A DNA stretch of 64,000 bases from Novosphingobium pentaromativorans US6-1. Lineage in GTDB: Bacteria; Pseudomonadota; Alphaproteobacteria; Sphingomonadales; Sphingomonadaceae. A program made the translations under genes and the position numbers. The stretch covers positions 558,001 to 622,000 of the forward strand of contig NZ_CP009292.1 in the NCBI RefSeq assembly GCF_000767465.1. Direction: 5' to 3'. Positions 26,118 through 36,366 of this stretch are shown in pieces (position 1 is the first letter of the stretch; each line of letters begins with the position of its first letter). Below the pieces are notes generated by a model. It did not search any database. It was not told where the DNA came from and saw nothing but the letters and a program-made list of their open reading frames with translations.

Positions 26118-27416
26118 TTACCCCACAATTCGAAGCGGCACCTCCAGGAGTTCGCGAAAGGCCGCCATGAACTGGGCTGCGACTGCTCCGTCGATGGCGC
26201 GATGATCGAAGCTGCCGGTTGCCGCCATAATGGTGGCAAGGCCTATTGCGCCATCGACCTGCCACGGTTGTTCAATGCCCGCCCCGATGCCCAGGATCAG
26301 GGCCTGGGGCGGATTGATGACGGGGAACATCTCGTCGATGCCAAACATCCCGAGATTGGAGATCGAGGCGGTGCCGCCCTGATAGTCCTCTGGCGTCAGC
26401 TTGCCTTCGCGCGCCTTGCTTGCGAGCGCCTTTGCGGTGGTGGCGATGCCGGACAGCGATAGCGTATCAGCGCCCTTGATCACCGGCGTGACGAGCCCGC
26501 CATCTATTGCGACCGCCATGGCGATGTCAGCCCGGCCGAAGCGATGCAATTCATCGCCCGCAAACTGGACATTGGCATCGGGCACTTCGATGAGCGCAAG
26601 CGCCATTGCCTTGATCAGCATGTCATTGACGCTGAGCTTGATGCCACGATGTTCGAGACCGGCGTTGAGCTCGCCGCGCAGCTTGAACAGCGGGTCGAGG
26701 TTGCAGCGGGCGGTCAGGTAGAAATGCGGAACCGTCTGCTTGCTCTCGCTCAGCCGCCGCGCGATTGTCTTGCGCATGCCGGTCAGCCTGACCGTCTCAA
26801 CCGGTACGCCTGCAGGTGGCGGCGCAATGGCGGAAGCTGCAGGGACTGTGATGGGTGCTGCCGCAGGTGGCGCAGCGATTGGCCGAATTAGAGATGGAAT
26901 GCCGAGATCGGACTTGACGATCTTACCACGCGGACCGCTCGCCGTAATGCCGGCTAGCGAGATACCTTTAGCCGCAGCGATGCGCCGAGCCAGCGGAGTT
27001 GCCTTGGCATTGGCGTCAAGCTCGAGCGGTGCACCAGCTTGGATCGGCGCCGAAGTTTGTGGAACCGAGGCTGGCGTTTTCACTACCACCTCCGGTTCGC
27101 GCACTGCCGGGGCTGCGACTGCGGTCTCGGTGACGAGCTCTGCCTTCGCGGCGACGGGCACAGCAATCCCTTCATCCTCGCTTGCAAGACGCGCGATGAC
27201 GGTGCCGACCGCGACATCCTCGGTGCCTGCCGGGATGACCAGTTCGGCGATGCGGCCGTCGTCGGCGGCCTCGAACTCCATCGTGGCCTTGTCGGTCTCG
27301 ATCTCGGCGATCATGTCGCCGGCCTTGATGCTGTCGCCTACCGACACCAGCCACCTGGCAAGATTGCCCTTCTCCATCGTCGGCGAGAGCGCCGGCATCT
27401 TGAGTTCAGTGGCCAT
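26118..27416 (-). CDS. 2-oxoacid dehydrogenase E2 (dihydrolipoamide acyltransferase)
   Basis: A 432-aa core subunit. The lipoyl domain (residues about 1-80) has the lipoylated Lys in [12 protein letters not shown]. After an Ala/Pro-rich linker comes the E3/E1-binding segment ([33 protein letters not shown], about 135-170). The C-terminal acyltransferase domain carries the catalytic [11 protein letters not shown]. It starts 2 bases after the E1 stop codon, so the two are co-translated. No E3 is adjacent; a shared dihydrolipoamide dehydrogenase would be used. Confidence 0.93.
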   Translation of the reverse strand: MATELKMPALSPTMEKGNLARWLVSVGDSIKAGDMIAEIETDKATMEFEAADDGRIAELVIPAGTEDVAVGTVIARLASEDEGIAVPVAAKAELVTETAVAAPAVREPEVVVKTPASVPQTSAPIQAGAPLELDANAKATPLARRIAAAKGISLAGITASGPRGKIVKSDLGIPSLIRPIAAPPAAAPITVPAASAIAPPPAGVPVETVRLTGMRKTIARRLSESKQTVPHFYLTARCNLDPLFKLRGELNAGLEHRGIKLSVNDMLIKAMALALIEVPDANVQFAGDELHRFGRADIAMAVAIDGGLVTPVIKGADTLSLSGIATTAKALASKAREGKLTPEDYQGGTASISNLGMFGIDEMFPVINPPQALILGIGAGIEQPWQVDGAIGLATIMAATGSFDHRAIDGAVAAQFMAAFRELLEVPLRIVG

Positions 27417-27418
27417 GG

Positions 27419-29761
27419 TCAGTCCCCCAGGAAGAGTTCGGCGGCGGCTTCGACGATGGCGTCGGCGTCCAGCCGGTAAGTGCGATAGAGGTCAGGCAGG
27501 TTGCCGGTCTGCCCGAAGCGGTCGATGCCCAGCGGACTGACCTGCATGCCCGAAACGCCGCCCAGCCAGGAGAGCGCTGCTGGCGCGCCATCGAGCACAG
27601 TGATGAGCCCTGCCCCGGGCGACAACTCCGCCAGCAAGCTGGCGGCATGGCACGGTTTTGCCTCCTGCCCTGTCCACCGCGCCGCGCGCTGGGCCGACCA
27701 GCCGCGATGCAGCAGATCGGGCGAAGTCACGTTGAGCAGGCCGAGCCCCGGAATGTCGTCGGCCAGCTGCTCCCACGCGGCCAGTGCCTCTGGCGCGACA
27801 ACGCCCGAGAACACGATGGCCGCCTCGGCCCCTGGTGCAGGCTTGCGCAGCCAGTAGCCGCCCTTGAGCGCATCGGCCTCCCAGGTATCGTCCTCGCGCA
27901 CGACCTGCGGGATCGAACGGGTAGACAGGCGCAAGTACACCGAGCTGCCTTCAGGCTGCTGCATGTGCTCGAAGGACCAGCGCATCATCGCGGTCAGTTC
28001 ATCGGCAAAGGCCGGCTCGAAGCAGGTCAGGTTGGGCTGGCCCATGCCGATCAGCGGCGTGTTGATCGACTGGTGGGCGCCCCCTTCCGCCGCGAGCGTG
28101 ATGCCCGAGGGCGTTCCGACGAGCAGGAAACGCGAATCCTGATAGCAACCGTAGTTCAGTGCATCGAGCCCGCGGGCGATGAAGGGATCATAGACCGTCC
28201 CGACCGGCATCAGCCGCGTACCGAAGTGTGGTGCGGACAGGCCAAGCGCGGCCAGCATGATGAAGAAGTTGTTCTCGGCAATGCCCAGCTCGATGTGCTG
28301 GCCCGCGGCATGCTGCGCCCACTTCTGCGCCGAAGGGATCTTCGCCTTGTGGAACACGTCGGCCAGCTCCTGCCTGCGAAACAGACCACGCTGGTTAACG
28401 AAGGCGCCCAGGTTGGTCGTCTGGGTCACGTCGGGCGCGGTAGTCACAATCCGGTCGGCCAGTTCCTCGCCCGACTTGGCCAGGTCGAGCAGAATCTTGC
28501 CAAAGGCCGCCTGGGTCGATTGCTCGGCGCCGTCAGGCACGGGAAGCCTCGCCGGGATCGGGACGGCAGGGGCCGTGGCTTCCGCCGCCTTGCGGGCCAG
28601 CGGGCTCGCCTCGACGAAAGCCTTGAGCTGCGCAGCGACATTGTCGCCAAGCCCGCCCCAGGCTTCCCATTCCTGCCCTTCCTCTATGCCGAGGCCGGTG
28701 CGCAGCTGCTCCATCTGCGCCGGGTTCATCATGCCTGAATGGTTGTCCTTGTGCCCGGCGAGCGGCAGGCCGAAACCCTTGACGGTATAGGCGATGAACA
28801 GCGTCGGCTTGTCGTCGTCCGCGGCATCGAAAGCTTCGATCAGCGTCTCGATGCAATGCCCACCCAGGTTGGTCATGAGCCGGGCAAGGGCATCGTCGTC
28901 GAAACTGTCGAGCAGCTTGCGGACATGGGCCTTCCTGCCGATGTCGGTCAGCAGCCGTTCGCGCCAGGCCGCCCCGCCCTGGTAGGTCAAGGCCGAGAAC
29001 TCGGCATTGGGGCAGCTGTCGATCCACTCTTCCAGCGCCTTGCCGCCGGGCCTGCGGAAGGCCTCCTGCTGCAGCTTGCCGTACTTGAGGGTAACGACCC
29101 GCCAGCCGCAGGTCTCGAAGATGTCATCGAAGCGGCGGAACATGCGGTCGGCCGTCGTCGCATCGAGCGACTGGCGGTTGTAGTCGACGATCCACCAGCA
29201 GTTGCGCAAGTCGTGCTTGTATCCCTCGATAAGGCATTCGTAGATATTGCCTTCGTCGAGTTCGGCATCGCCCATGAGAGCGATCATCCGGCCCGCGTCC
29301 TCTTCCTTCACCTGCCCGTGCGCGATCAGGTAATCCTGCACCAGCGAGGAGAAGGCGGTGATGGCAACGCCCAGGCCAACCGAGCCAGTCGAGAAATCGA
29401 CGGGGACCGTATCCTTGGTGCGGCTCGGATAGCTCTGAACGCCGCCCAGCCCGCGAAACCGCTCCATCAGCTCTCGAGACTGATTACCCAACAGGTAATG
29501 AATGGCGTGGAGGACCGGCCCGGCATGCGGCTTGACCGCTACCTTGTCCTGCGGACGCAGGGCATGGAAGTAGAGGGCCGACATGATCGCAGTCATCGAA
29601 GCGCAGCTGGCCTGATGGCCGCCGACCTTCAGACCATCGACCTTCTCGCGGATATGATTGGCATTGTGGATCATCCACGAGGACAACCAGCGCAGGCGCG
29701 TATCCAGAAGCTGGAGAGAACTGACCAGGGTTTCCTCGTCCCGGGCAATCGTCGCTGTCAT
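27419..29761 (-). CDS. Single-chain 2-oxoacid dehydrogenase E1 (AceE/MdeB-like)
   Basis: A thiamine-diphosphate enzyme of 780 aa of the homodimeric E1/transketolase layout. It decarboxylates a 2-oxo acid and acylates the lipoyl arm of E2. The N-terminal half holds the cofactor site ([13 protein letters not shown] ... [12 protein letters not shown]). The central domain has [10 protein letters not shown] and the transketolase-like [21 protein letters not shown]. It is shorter than AceE (about 880 aa). The ATG at 29761 fits better than the upstream 29776 start. Divergent Lrp regulation and E1-E2 without E3 resemble the mde locus of Pseudomonas, where the substrate is 2-oxobutyrate. Pyruvate remains possible. 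Confidence 0.9.
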   Translation of the reverse strand: MTATIARDEETLVSSLQLLDTRLRWLSSWMIHNANHIREKVDGLKVGGHQASCASMTAIMSALYFHALRPQDKVAVKPHAGPVLHAIHYLLGNQSRELMERFRGLGGVQSYPSRTKDTVPVDFSTGSVGLGVAITAFSSLVQDYLIAHGQVKEEDAGRMIALMGDAELDEGNIYECLIEGYKHDLRNCWWIVDYNRQSLDATTADRMFRRFDDIFETCGWRVVTLKYGKLQQEAFRRPGGKALEEWIDSCPNAEFSALTYQGGAAWRERLLTDIGRKAHVRKLLDSFDDDALARLMTNLGGHCIETLIEAFDAADDDKPTLFIAYTVKGFGLPLAGHKDNHSGMMNPAQMEQLRTGLGIEEGQEWEAWGGLGDNVAAQLKAFVEASPLARKAAEATAPAVPIPARLPVPDGAEQSTQAAFGKILLDLAKSGEELADRIVTTAPDVTQTTNLGAFVNQRGLFRRQELADVFHKAKIPSAQKWAQHAAGQHIELGIAENNFFIMLAALGLSAPHFGTRLMPVGTVYDPFIARGLDALNYGCYQDSRFLLVGTPSGITLAAEGGAHQSINTPLIGMGQPNLTCFEPAFADELTAMMRWSFEHMQQPEGSSVYLRLSTRSIPQVVREDDTWEADALKGGYWLRKPAPGAEAAIVFSGVVAPEALAAWEQLADDIPGLGLLNVTSPDLLHRGWSAQRAARWTGQEAKPCHAASLLAELSPGAGLITVLDGAPAALSWLGGVSGMQVSPLGIDRFGQTGNLPDLYRTYRLDADAIVEAAAELFLGD

Positions 29762-29897
29762 CAAATAGACTCCCACTCAAGATCGCGGAAGCATTTATCG
29801 TGAATCGCCGGGGCATGTCCCGCCAATTTCATGCTTGAAGTAGCGATAAATTGGCATCTATTTGTATTTATATCTACAACACAGGCAGAATCATCCA
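29762..29897. promoter_or_regulatory. Divergent E1/Lrp control region
   Basis: A spacer of 136 bases with an AT-rich middle (29840-29885). Lrp proteins bind AT-rich degenerate palindromes, so autoregulation plus control of the E1-E2 unit from here is likely. No exact operator can be named. Confidence 0.45.
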
Positions 29898-30374
29898 ATG
29901 GAAAAACTCGACGACATCGACCGGCGCATTCTGATGGAATTGCAAGCCAATGGCCGGATGACCAACCAGGATCTGTCGGAGCGCGTCGGCCTTTCTCCCA
30001 GCCCATGCCTTCGCCGCCTCAAGCAGCTGGAAACCGATGAGGTCATCACGCAATATGTGGCGCTCGTGAATCCGGAACGCGTCGGACTGGGCGTAACCGC
30101 TTTCGTCCGGGTACGCCTGGATCAACAGGATGATCGCCACCTTTCGATATTCGAAGAAGCCGTGGCGGACATTCCGGAAGTGATGGAATGCTACCTGATG
30201 ACAGGCGATGCCGACTATCAATTACGCGTCATCGTCGACGATTTGCGCGCTTTCGAGGATTTTCTGCGCCACAAGCTGACCCGGATTGCCGGCGTGTCCC
30301 AACTGACGACCAGCTTCGCGCTTAGGCCAGTCGTCTACAAGACGGCCCTGCCCATCCACACGGCCCGCGAATAA
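29898..30374 (+). CDS. Lrp/AsnC-family transcriptional regulator
   Basis: A 158-aa regulator. The N-terminal helix-turn-helix (LDDIDRRILMELQANGRMTNQDLSERVGLSPSPCLRRLKQLE) starts at ATG 29898. It is followed by the RAM ligand-binding domain (VMECYLMTGDADYQLRVIVDDLRAFEDFL). It is divergent from the E1-E2 genes and is their likely local regulator, responding to an amino acid or 2-oxo acid. Confidence 0.93.
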   Translation: MEKLDDIDRRILMELQANGRMTNQDLSERVGLSPSPCLRRLKQLETDEVITQYVALVNPERVGLGVTAFVRVRLDQQDDRHLSIFEEAVADIPEVMECYLMTGDADYQLRVIVDDLRAFEDFLRHKLTRIAGVSQLTTSFALRPVVYKTALPIHTARE

Positions 30375-30459
30375 GCCACGCACAGCCGTGCTTCACACCG
30401 GAATCAGCACGGGGCTGCATCTTCGCAGCGCAAGTGCTGTCCCGGCTGCGAAACGCCTC

Positions 30460-31899
30460 TTATTGCTGATGGATCGCCTTGGTGACGAGGCAGGCGTCCA
30501 GACCTTCGGGGCCATCCTCGGCGCCATGACCGCTTTCCTTTACCCCGCCGAAGGGCGCGTCGGCAGCGGCAGTAGTTGCGACATTTATGCCGACCATTCC
30601 CACTTCCAGCGCATCGCCGATCAGCATTGCTCGCTTCGCCGATTGCGTGAAGGCGTAACCAGCCAGCCCCATCGGCAGACTGTTGGCGCGCTCGACAACT
30701 TCATCGAGCGTCGCAAATGGGGTGAGCGAAGCAATGGGTCCGAAAGGCTCCTCGTTCATGATCCGGGCAGTTCCCGGAACGTCAGCCAGAACCGTCGGCT
30801 GCCAGAAGAACCCCTCATCGCCAATTGCTTCACCGCCGGTGATCAAACGGGCGCCGTTCGATACGGCGTCTTCGATCAGCCGTGCCATCGCCGCAGGACG
30901 ACGAGGGTTCGCCATCGGTCCCATCTGAACGCCGTCATGCAGGCCGTTGCCGATCTTCAAGGCGCCGAACCGCTCGGCGAACGCGTCACGGAAGCGATCG
31001 TAGATCCCTTCCTGCACGAAGAAGCGCGTAGGCGAAACGCAAACCTGACCGCAATTGCGGCTCTTTGCCATCGCCAGCATCTGCACCGCCTGGTCCAGAT
31101 CGGCATCGTCGAAGACGATCACCGGGGCGTGACCGCCTAGTTCCATCGTCGTGCGCTTGACGGTGTCTGCCGCAAGCTTGAGAAGATGCTTGCCGACCGG
31201 GATCGAGCCGGTGAAGCTGAGCTTGCGCACGATGGGGCTCGCCAGCAGGTGCCGCGATACCTGGTCCGGCTCACCGAATACGAGCTGGGCGACTCCTGTG
31301 GGCAGCCCGGCATCGAGAAGGGCCTTGAGGATTTCGATGGCTGCGCCGGGAGATTCTTCTGCTGGCTTGAGTATGACCGAACAGCCTGCGGCAATTGGGG
31401 CGCCGAACTTGCGGGCCGGATTGCCGATCGGGAAATTCCACGGGGCGAAGGCGGCCACTACGCCCACCGGTTCCTTGACGACGATCGAGCGACTGCCGGT
31501 CGGACGGACCAGTACGCGGCCATAAGTGCGCTTGCACTCTTCCGCGTAGAATTCGAACAGATTGGCCGCGACCTGGGCCTCTATCCGGGCCTCGCCGAAG
31601 GTCTTGCCTTCCTCGAGCGTGGCGATCCGGGCAATGTGGTCGGCGCGCTCGCGGATCAGCCCCGCAGCCGTCTTCAGTACCTGGGCACGCGTGGCAGCGT
31701 CAGTCCTGCGCCAAACGGCAAACCCGCGTTCGGCTGCATCCAATGCGCGGTCGAGATCATCCGCGGATACCAGCGGCAGCTCCGCGAGCGTGCCGCCGGT
31801 CGCCGGATTGACGACATTGTGGATCGCGCGGTTGCCCTGCCCGATCCACTCCCCGTCGATATGGAGCGCCAGGGATGGATATGTTGCGTCCGATGTCAT
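30460..31899 (-). CDS. NAD(P)-dependent aldehyde/semialdehyde dehydrogenase
   Basis: A 479-aa enzyme of the succinate-semialdehyde dehydrogenase type. Motifs: FAPWNFPIGNPARKFG, MELGGHAPVIVFDDAD with the general-base Glu, and SRNCGQVCVSPTRFFV with the catalytic Cys. It is downstream of the CoA-transferase gene on the same strand after a 90-base gap, so it may end the beta-oxidation-like block. It converges on the Lrp gene. Confidence 0.9.
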   Translation of the reverse strand: MTSDATYPSLALHIDGEWIGQGNRAIHNVVNPATGGTLAELPLVSADDLDRALDAAERGFAVWRRTDAATRAQVLKTAAGLIRERADHIARIATLEEGKTFGEARIEAQVAANLFEFYAEECKRTYGRVLVRPTGSRSIVVKEPVGVVAAFAPWNFPIGNPARKFGAPIAAGCSVILKPAEESPGAAIEILKALLDAGLPTGVAQLVFGEPDQVSRHLLASPIVRKLSFTGSIPVGKHLLKLAADTVKRTTMELGGHAPVIVFDDADLDQAVQMLAMAKSRNCGQVCVSPTRFFVQEGIYDRFRDAFAERFGALKIGNGLHDGVQMGPMANPRRPAAMARLIEDAVSNGARLITGGEAIGDEGFFWQPTVLADVPGTARIMNEEPFGPIASLTPFATLDEVVERANSLPMGLAGYAFTQSAKRAMLIGDALEVGMVGINVATTAAADAPFGGVKESGHGAEDGPEGLDACLVTKAIHQQ

Positions 31900-31989
31900 T
31901 TCGTCCGACCTTTATTGTTGCTGCAGCCTTGGACTGCGACTTTGTATGATAGGCCTCGCCCGCAGAAGGGCCAATGCCGGTTCTATCGC

Positions 31990-33168
31990 TTAATTGGCTT
32001 CAGGCCATTGCGCGATGCCATTGTGTTCGCCGAGGAGCGGCGGGGTAAGCCGCACAGGCGGAGACGCCCCGCCGATCGCAAAGCCGATCATGGAAAGCGC
32101 TCCGGCCTTGGCATGGTCGCAAGTAACAATTGCGCGCAATTCGTCCAGTTGCTCAAGCTGCGAAACCATCTCGTAATCGGCGATGGGCGCGCAGATCAGG
32201 CCGGCGTCATCGAATTGTTCGAGCCAATATGCTGTCGGATGCTTCATCAGCGCTGCATTGATCTGCGCGGTAAGTTGCTCCCGATTTTCCAGTCGGGTTG
32301 CCAGATCGGCATATTCGGGAGCATCGAAAAGCTCGGGCCGTTCGATGATCCTGCAGAACGATGGCCAGTGGGCTTTCTGATAGGCCGCCACGAGAATGTA
32401 CCCATCGGCTGTGCGATATGCCTCGTTCGGCGTGGCATAAGGCGCTCCGCTACCTGTTCGCAGCGGCAATTCCGATGACATCAGATAGGACGTCAACGTG
32501 ATCTGCTGCATTATCAGGGCGCTGGAGAAAAGATTGATGTCGATGTGACCGACGCCTTCCCCCTTGTCGCGCTTGGCAAGAGCCGCAAGGATGGCAACGG
32601 TGGCCTGCAGGCCGGCAGACATGTCGACGATCGGCGTCTGGACCTTGCTCGGCGGGGAATCGGCATCCCCTGTAATGCTCATGAGACCGGATACGGCCTG
32701 AATGACCCCGTCCACGCCCGCCTTGCGCGACCAGGGACCGTGCTGACCGAAAGCCGAGATTGAGCAATACACCGCATCAGGATTGATCTTGCGCACGTCG
32801 TCAAAGCTCAGGCCGAGACGCTGCGCCACCCCGGGACGGTAGCCTTCGATGACAACATCGGCATCTGCGACCAGGCGCATGACCCGTTCGCGATCCTCGG
32901 CATCCTTGAGATCGGCCGTGATGCTGTACTTGTTGCGATTGAGCGAGAGATGCAGAACACTCTCCCCATTCGCAAATGGCGGTCCCAATCCGCGAGCGAT
33001 GTCTCCGCTGGGCGGCTCGACCTTGATGACCACGGCCCCCAAGTCCGCAAGCAGCATCGAGCAGAGTGGGCCTGCAGCGATCTGCGAGAAGTCTATGACG
33101 CGGATGCCGGCCATGGCACCGACTAGCGGGTTCTCCTGGGGCGGCCCGGGCTTGTTATCACTGGACAT
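31990..33168 (-). CDS. Class III CoA-transferase (CaiB/BaiF family)
   Basis: A 392-aa enzyme that moves CoA between carboxylic acids. The fold start GIRVIDFSQIAAGPLCSMLLADLGAVVIKVEPP is diagnostic, followed by SLNRNKYSI. It would activate the pathway acid as its CoA thioester. The start at 33168 is 3 bases from the hydratase stop, so the genes are coupled. Substrate not readable. Confidence 0.92.
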   Translation of the reverse strand: MSSDNKPGPPQENPLVGAMAGIRVIDFSQIAAGPLCSMLLADLGAVVIKVEPPSGDIARGLGPPFANGESVLHLSLNRNKYSITADLKDAEDRERVMRLVADADVVIEGYRPGVAQRLGLSFDDVRKINPDAVYCSISAFGQHGPWSRKAGVDGVIQAVSGLMSITGDADSPPSKVQTPIVDMSAGLQATVAILAALAKRDKGEGVGHIDINLFSSALIMQQITLTSYLMSSELPLRTGSGAPYATPNEAYRTADGYILVAAYQKAHWPSFCRIIERPELFDAPEYADLATRLENREQLTAQINAALMKHPTAYWLEQFDDAGLICAPIADYEMVSQLEQLDELRAIVTCDHAKAGALSMIGFAIGGASPPVRLTPPLLGEHNGIAQWPEAN

Positions 33169-33170
33169 GC

Positions 33171-33971
33171 TTACCGTCCCTTGAATTTCGCGGGGCGCTT
33201 TTCGGCAAAGGCCTTGCGCCCCTCTATCCGGTCCTCGCTATGCTTGAGCATGCCGAAGACCTCCTCGGTCTGATCGAATACGGCAGCGCGATCGACAACT
33301 TCGGTCTTGCGGGCGAGCCGCTTGGTCGCGGTGACCGACAGGGGGGCGTTGCCGGCAATCTGAAGCGCCAGCTCATGGGCCTTGCCTGCCAGATCGGCGT
33401 CTGCCCAGACGTCGCTCACCAATCCGATCCGCGCGGCCTCCACCGCGTCGATGCGGCCACCGGTCAGGAGCATCTTCATGGCGTGAGCCTGCGGTACCAG
33501 CCGCAACAGCAAGGGACCGCAAATGCCGGCGACGCTGCCTACTTTCACCTCGGGCAGCGCGAACGATGCGCTTTGCGCAGCGACACGCAGATCGCATTGC
33601 ATCGCGATTTCAAGCCCGCCGCCCATGCAATAACCGTTGATCGCGGCGATCATCGGCTTCCAGATCCGCAACGTGTCGAAATTGAGCAGGCGCACGTAGG
33701 CGCCAAGCTCGGTCGCCTGCCGATCCGCGGCCGTCCACGCGCGCGCATAAAGCGCATCGCTCGCTGGCGTGTTCTTGAGATCCGAACCCACGCAAAAGGC
33801 CCTGTCGCCGACCCCGGTAAGGACGATGACGCGAACCTCGTCGTTGTCGCGCAACTCGACGAGCAGATCTCTCAGCGCAGATTGCGTGGCGATGTCCAGC
33901 GCGTTGAGCGCCTCGGGACGATTGAAGGAAATCGTGGCAACGCCATCGGCAATGGTGTGATCCAGAGCCAT
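33171..33971 (-). CDS. Enoyl-CoA hydratase/isomerase family protein
   Basis: A 266-aa crotonase-fold enzyme. The oxyanion and catalytic region is complete: GYCMGGGLEIAMQCDLRVAA with the first Glu, and FALPEVKVGSVAG with the second. It probably adds water to an unsaturated acyl-CoA. The ATG at 33971 overlaps the upstream SDR stop; an upstream in-frame ATG at 34004 lies inside that gene and is less likely. Confidence 0.9.
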   Translation of the reverse strand: MALDHTIADGVATISFNRPEALNALDIATQSALRDLLVELRDNDEVRVIVLTGVGDRAFCVGSDLKNTPASDALYARAWTAADRQATELGAYVRLLNFDTLRIWKPMIAAINGYCMGGGLEIAMQCDLRVAAQSASFALPEVKVGSVAGICGPLLLRLVPQAHAMKMLLTGGRIDAVEAARIGLVSDVWADADLAGKAHELALQIAGNAPLSVTATKRLARKTEVVDRAAVFDQTEEVFGMLKHSEDRIEGRKAFAEKRPAKFKGR

Positions 33972-33972
33972 C

Positions 33973-34728
33973 TCAGACACTCGGGCTCGACAGGCTGCGT
34001 CCACCGCAGACGTAGAGGAGTTGTCCGGTCACGTAGGAACTGGCCGGAGCCGCGAAGAACAGGACGGCCTGAGCAACATCTTCCGGCAGCCCGATGCGCT
34101 TCATCGGAACGCTCGCCTTCAGCCGATCCTGGACTTCATCCTTGAAGTTCTTGAACAAAGGCGTCTCGATGATGCCGGGAGCGATGGCGTTCACGGTTAC
34201 GCCTTTAGCCGCATATTCAATGGCCAGACTGCGCGTAAGACTGACTACTGCGCCTTTTGCAGCGGAGTAATTCGCCTGGCCGAATCCGCCCAGCCATGCC
34301 CGCGAAGAGATATTGATGACCCGTCCGAAGCCCCGCTGGGCCATGCCCGGCAGCACGGCGCGACAGGTAAGGAACTGGGAGCGCAGATTGGTTGCGATGA
34401 CGAGATCCCAGTCCTCGTCTTCCATTTTTTCCAGCCGCTTGTCACGAACGACGCCGGCATTGTTGACCAGCACATTCACCGGACCGAGTTGCGCCGTCAC
34501 CTGTCCGATGGCGGCTTCGACGTCTTCACGGCGCGTGACATCGCCGATGGCCGCGACGGCGCGCACGCCGGGGGCCACCTCTGCGAGCCTCGCGACAGCA
34601 ACTTCAGCCGCCTCCCGATTGAGATCGAGAATTGCAATGTCATGACCGTTGCGTGCCAGCGTTTCGGCGATTCCGTAGCCAATACCCTGCGCGCCGCCGG
34701 TTACCAGCGCCACCGATGAGTCAGTCAT
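33973..34728 (-). CDS. SDR, 3-hydroxyacyl-CoA dehydrogenase-like
   Basis: A classical SDR of 251 aa with TGGAQGIGYGIAETL, NNAGV, INISSRAWLGGFGQANYSAAKGA (catalytic Ser, Tyr, Lys) and SSYVTGQLLYVCGG. It is close to FabG/3-hydroxyacyl-CoA dehydrogenases. It sits between the thiolase and hydratase genes with almost no spacing, so it likely does the hydroxyacyl-CoA to ketoacyl-CoA step. Confidence 0.9.
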   Translation of the reverse strand: MTDSSVALVTGGAQGIGYGIAETLARNGHDIAILDLNREAAEVAVARLAEVAPGVRAVAAIGDVTRREDVEAAIGQVTAQLGPVNVLVNNAGVVRDKRLEKMEDEDWDLVIATNLRSQFLTCRAVLPGMAQRGFGRVINISSRAWLGGFGQANYSAAKGAVVSLTRSLAIEYAAKGVTVNAIAPGIIETPLFKNFKDEVQDRLKASVPMKRIGLPEDVAQAVLFFAAPASSYVTGQLLYVCGGRSLSSPSV

Positions 34729-34731
34729 AAG

Positions 34732-35883
34732 TCAGAGCCCCAGGAGATGGACGGCGGATGCGGCATGATCGACCCCGGCGATCCCGCCCCCGGTGCATTG
34801 CGTCAGCCCGATGCGCGCGTTCTCAACCTGTCTGCCGTGCGCGCGGCCTTCGAGCTGCCAGGCAACCTCGACCATTTGCGCCACGCCGGTAGCGCCCAAC
34901 GGGTGTCCTTTCGCCAGCAGGCCGCCGCTGGGATTGACAGGCACGCGCCCCCCTAGGGCCGTAGCGCCCGAACGCAAGAAAGCGCCGCTTTCACCTGGTG
35001 CGCACAGCCCCAGCGCTTCGTAGTAAAGCAGTTCGGCGATGGTGAAGGCATCGTGCAGTTCGACGACGTTCACCGCTTCGGGCCCGAGCCCGGCCTGCTC
35101 ATAGGCAAGCCGCGCCGTGCGCGCCGTGATCTCTGCGTCAAGAATGTCGTCGCAGCCTTCCTCGATATGGCCCGACTGCACTGCCGAAGCCAGGATACGC
35201 GTCGCCGGTCGTCCATGGGTGGGCCGCTTGGTTGTCAGCACCAGGGCGGCCGCACCGTCGACCATCGAGGGGCAGCACTGCAGGAGGGTCAAGGGTTCGG
35301 CTACCGGCCGCGATGCCATGACCTCTTCGAGGGTGACCTCCTTCTGCTGCTGTGCAAGGGGATTTCGCGCGCCGTGTGCCCGGTTCTTCACAGCAATCAT
35401 GCCGAGCGTATCCGCCGGTTCGCCGCGTTCATGCAGATAGCGGGTGCCGCGCATCGCATAGACCGTGGGCAGGGTCATGCCTGCCTTGGCGTAAAGGTCG
35501 GTCTTGTAATCGTTGCGTTGCAGCGGAATCGTGCCGCCGCCCAGAGCCGTGAGCATCTCCACGCCCCAGACCAGCACCGTCTCGTAAAGGCCGAGCTGCA
35601 GCGCCTGACGGGCCAGATGCACCGCGGTTGCGCCGCTCGCGCAAGCGTTCTCGACGTTATAGAGTGGCGGCCCGGTAATCCCGAGATCGCGGACGAGTAC
35701 TTGTCCCAGGACCATGCCGCCATAGACGTTGGCGTTGTACATCGCTTCGATCTCGCCAGCCGTCACTTCCGCGTCGGCCAAGGCATCGAGGACAGCGTTC
35801 TGCACCAGATCCTGCATCGAGCGCGTCGTGTGCCGCGCGAATGGCGTCATAGCCGCCCCGGCTATGTAGATTTCTTTCGTCAT
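34732..35883 (-). CDS. Thiolase-superfamily protein (SCPx/lipid-transfer type)
   Basis: A 383-aa thiolase-fold protein. The acyl-accepting Cys is in VENACASGATAVHLA, the His motifs in VVELHDAFTIAE and GGLLAKGHPLGATG, and a second Cys in TQCTGGG. This layout is that of SCPx-type thiolases, which usually work with a DUF35 OB-fold partner. Such a partner is encoded immediately upstream. It would cleave the 3-ketoacyl-CoA and release acetyl- or propionyl-CoA. Confidence 0.9.
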   Translation of the reverse strand: MTKEIYIAGAAMTPFARHTTRSMQDLVQNAVLDALADAEVTAGEIEAMYNANVYGGMVLGQVLVRDLGITGPPLYNVENACASGATAVHLARQALQLGLYETVLVWGVEMLTALGGGTIPLQRNDYKTDLYAKAGMTLPTVYAMRGTRYLHERGEPADTLGMIAVKNRAHGARNPLAQQQKEVTLEEVMASRPVAEPLTLLQCCPSMVDGAAALVLTTKRPTHGRPATRILASAVQSGHIEEGCDDILDAEITARTARLAYEQAGLGPEAVNVVELHDAFTIAELLYYEALGLCAPGESGAFLRSGATALGGRVPVNPSGGLLAKGHPLGATGVAQMVEVAWQLEGRAHGRQVENARIGLTQCTGGGIAGVDHAASAVHLLGL

Positions 35884-35884
35884 C

Positions 35885-36247
35885 TCAGACTTTCGTGGGA
35901 ACTAGAAGGTATTCGGGACCGGACTGCGTGTCCGCCTGCGGCTCCAGGCGCAGCGCCATGCCCACTTCAGGCCGCTCGTCGGGCCCGAGATCGAGCTTGC
36001 CGAAAACCCTCAGCTCACCCTGGAAGTCGGCATAGCCGAGCGAGAACGGCGACTCGCCTGTCTTGGGATTGGGGTGGATCGTGGTGTAGCTGTAGAGCAC
36101 CGCTTCGTTCGGCACTTGCGCCGGCTCAAACAGACCTTCGACTGCACTTCCTTCAGGAATGCGGGGAAATACAAGTTTCCCACTCGATCTGGACCGCGAA
36201 CAGCTGACGATGTCAGGCAAACCATCCTCCCGTATTTTCCGCCCCAC
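35885..36247 (-). CDS. DUF35 OB-fold acyl-CoA-associated protein
   Basis: A 120-aa OB-fold protein from GTG 36247; an ATG at 36295 would add 16 residues. The core VLYSYTTIHPNPKTGESPFSLGYADF is typical of DUF35 partners of thiolases and aldolases. These normally begin with a zinc ribbon of four Cys. Here the matching segment reads SCSRSRSSGKLVFPRIPEG with a single Cys, so zinc binding is unlikely. It ends 1 base before the thiolase start and is first in the operon, divergent from LysR. Confidence 0.85.
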   Translation of the reverse strand: MGRKIREDGLPDIVSCSRSRSSGKLVFPRIPEGSAVEGLFEPAQVPNEAVLYSYTTIHPNPKTGESPFSLGYADFQGELRVFGKLDLGPDERPEVGMALRLEPQADTQSGPEYLLVPTKV

Positions 36248-36366
36248 TCTGATCGACGGAATTGGATTTGATGGTACGATGATAAAGTGAAGCAAACCGC
36301 CGGATAAAGCGGTATATCGGCTGGGGATAGTTGACTAAACCTCAACTGCAACTTAAGCGCCGAGCC

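Noticed and set aside
30375-30459. A strong terminator between the Lrp and aldehyde dehydrogenase genes
   Set aside because: Only short interrupted complementary stretches are visible and no T tract, so nothing firm can be called.
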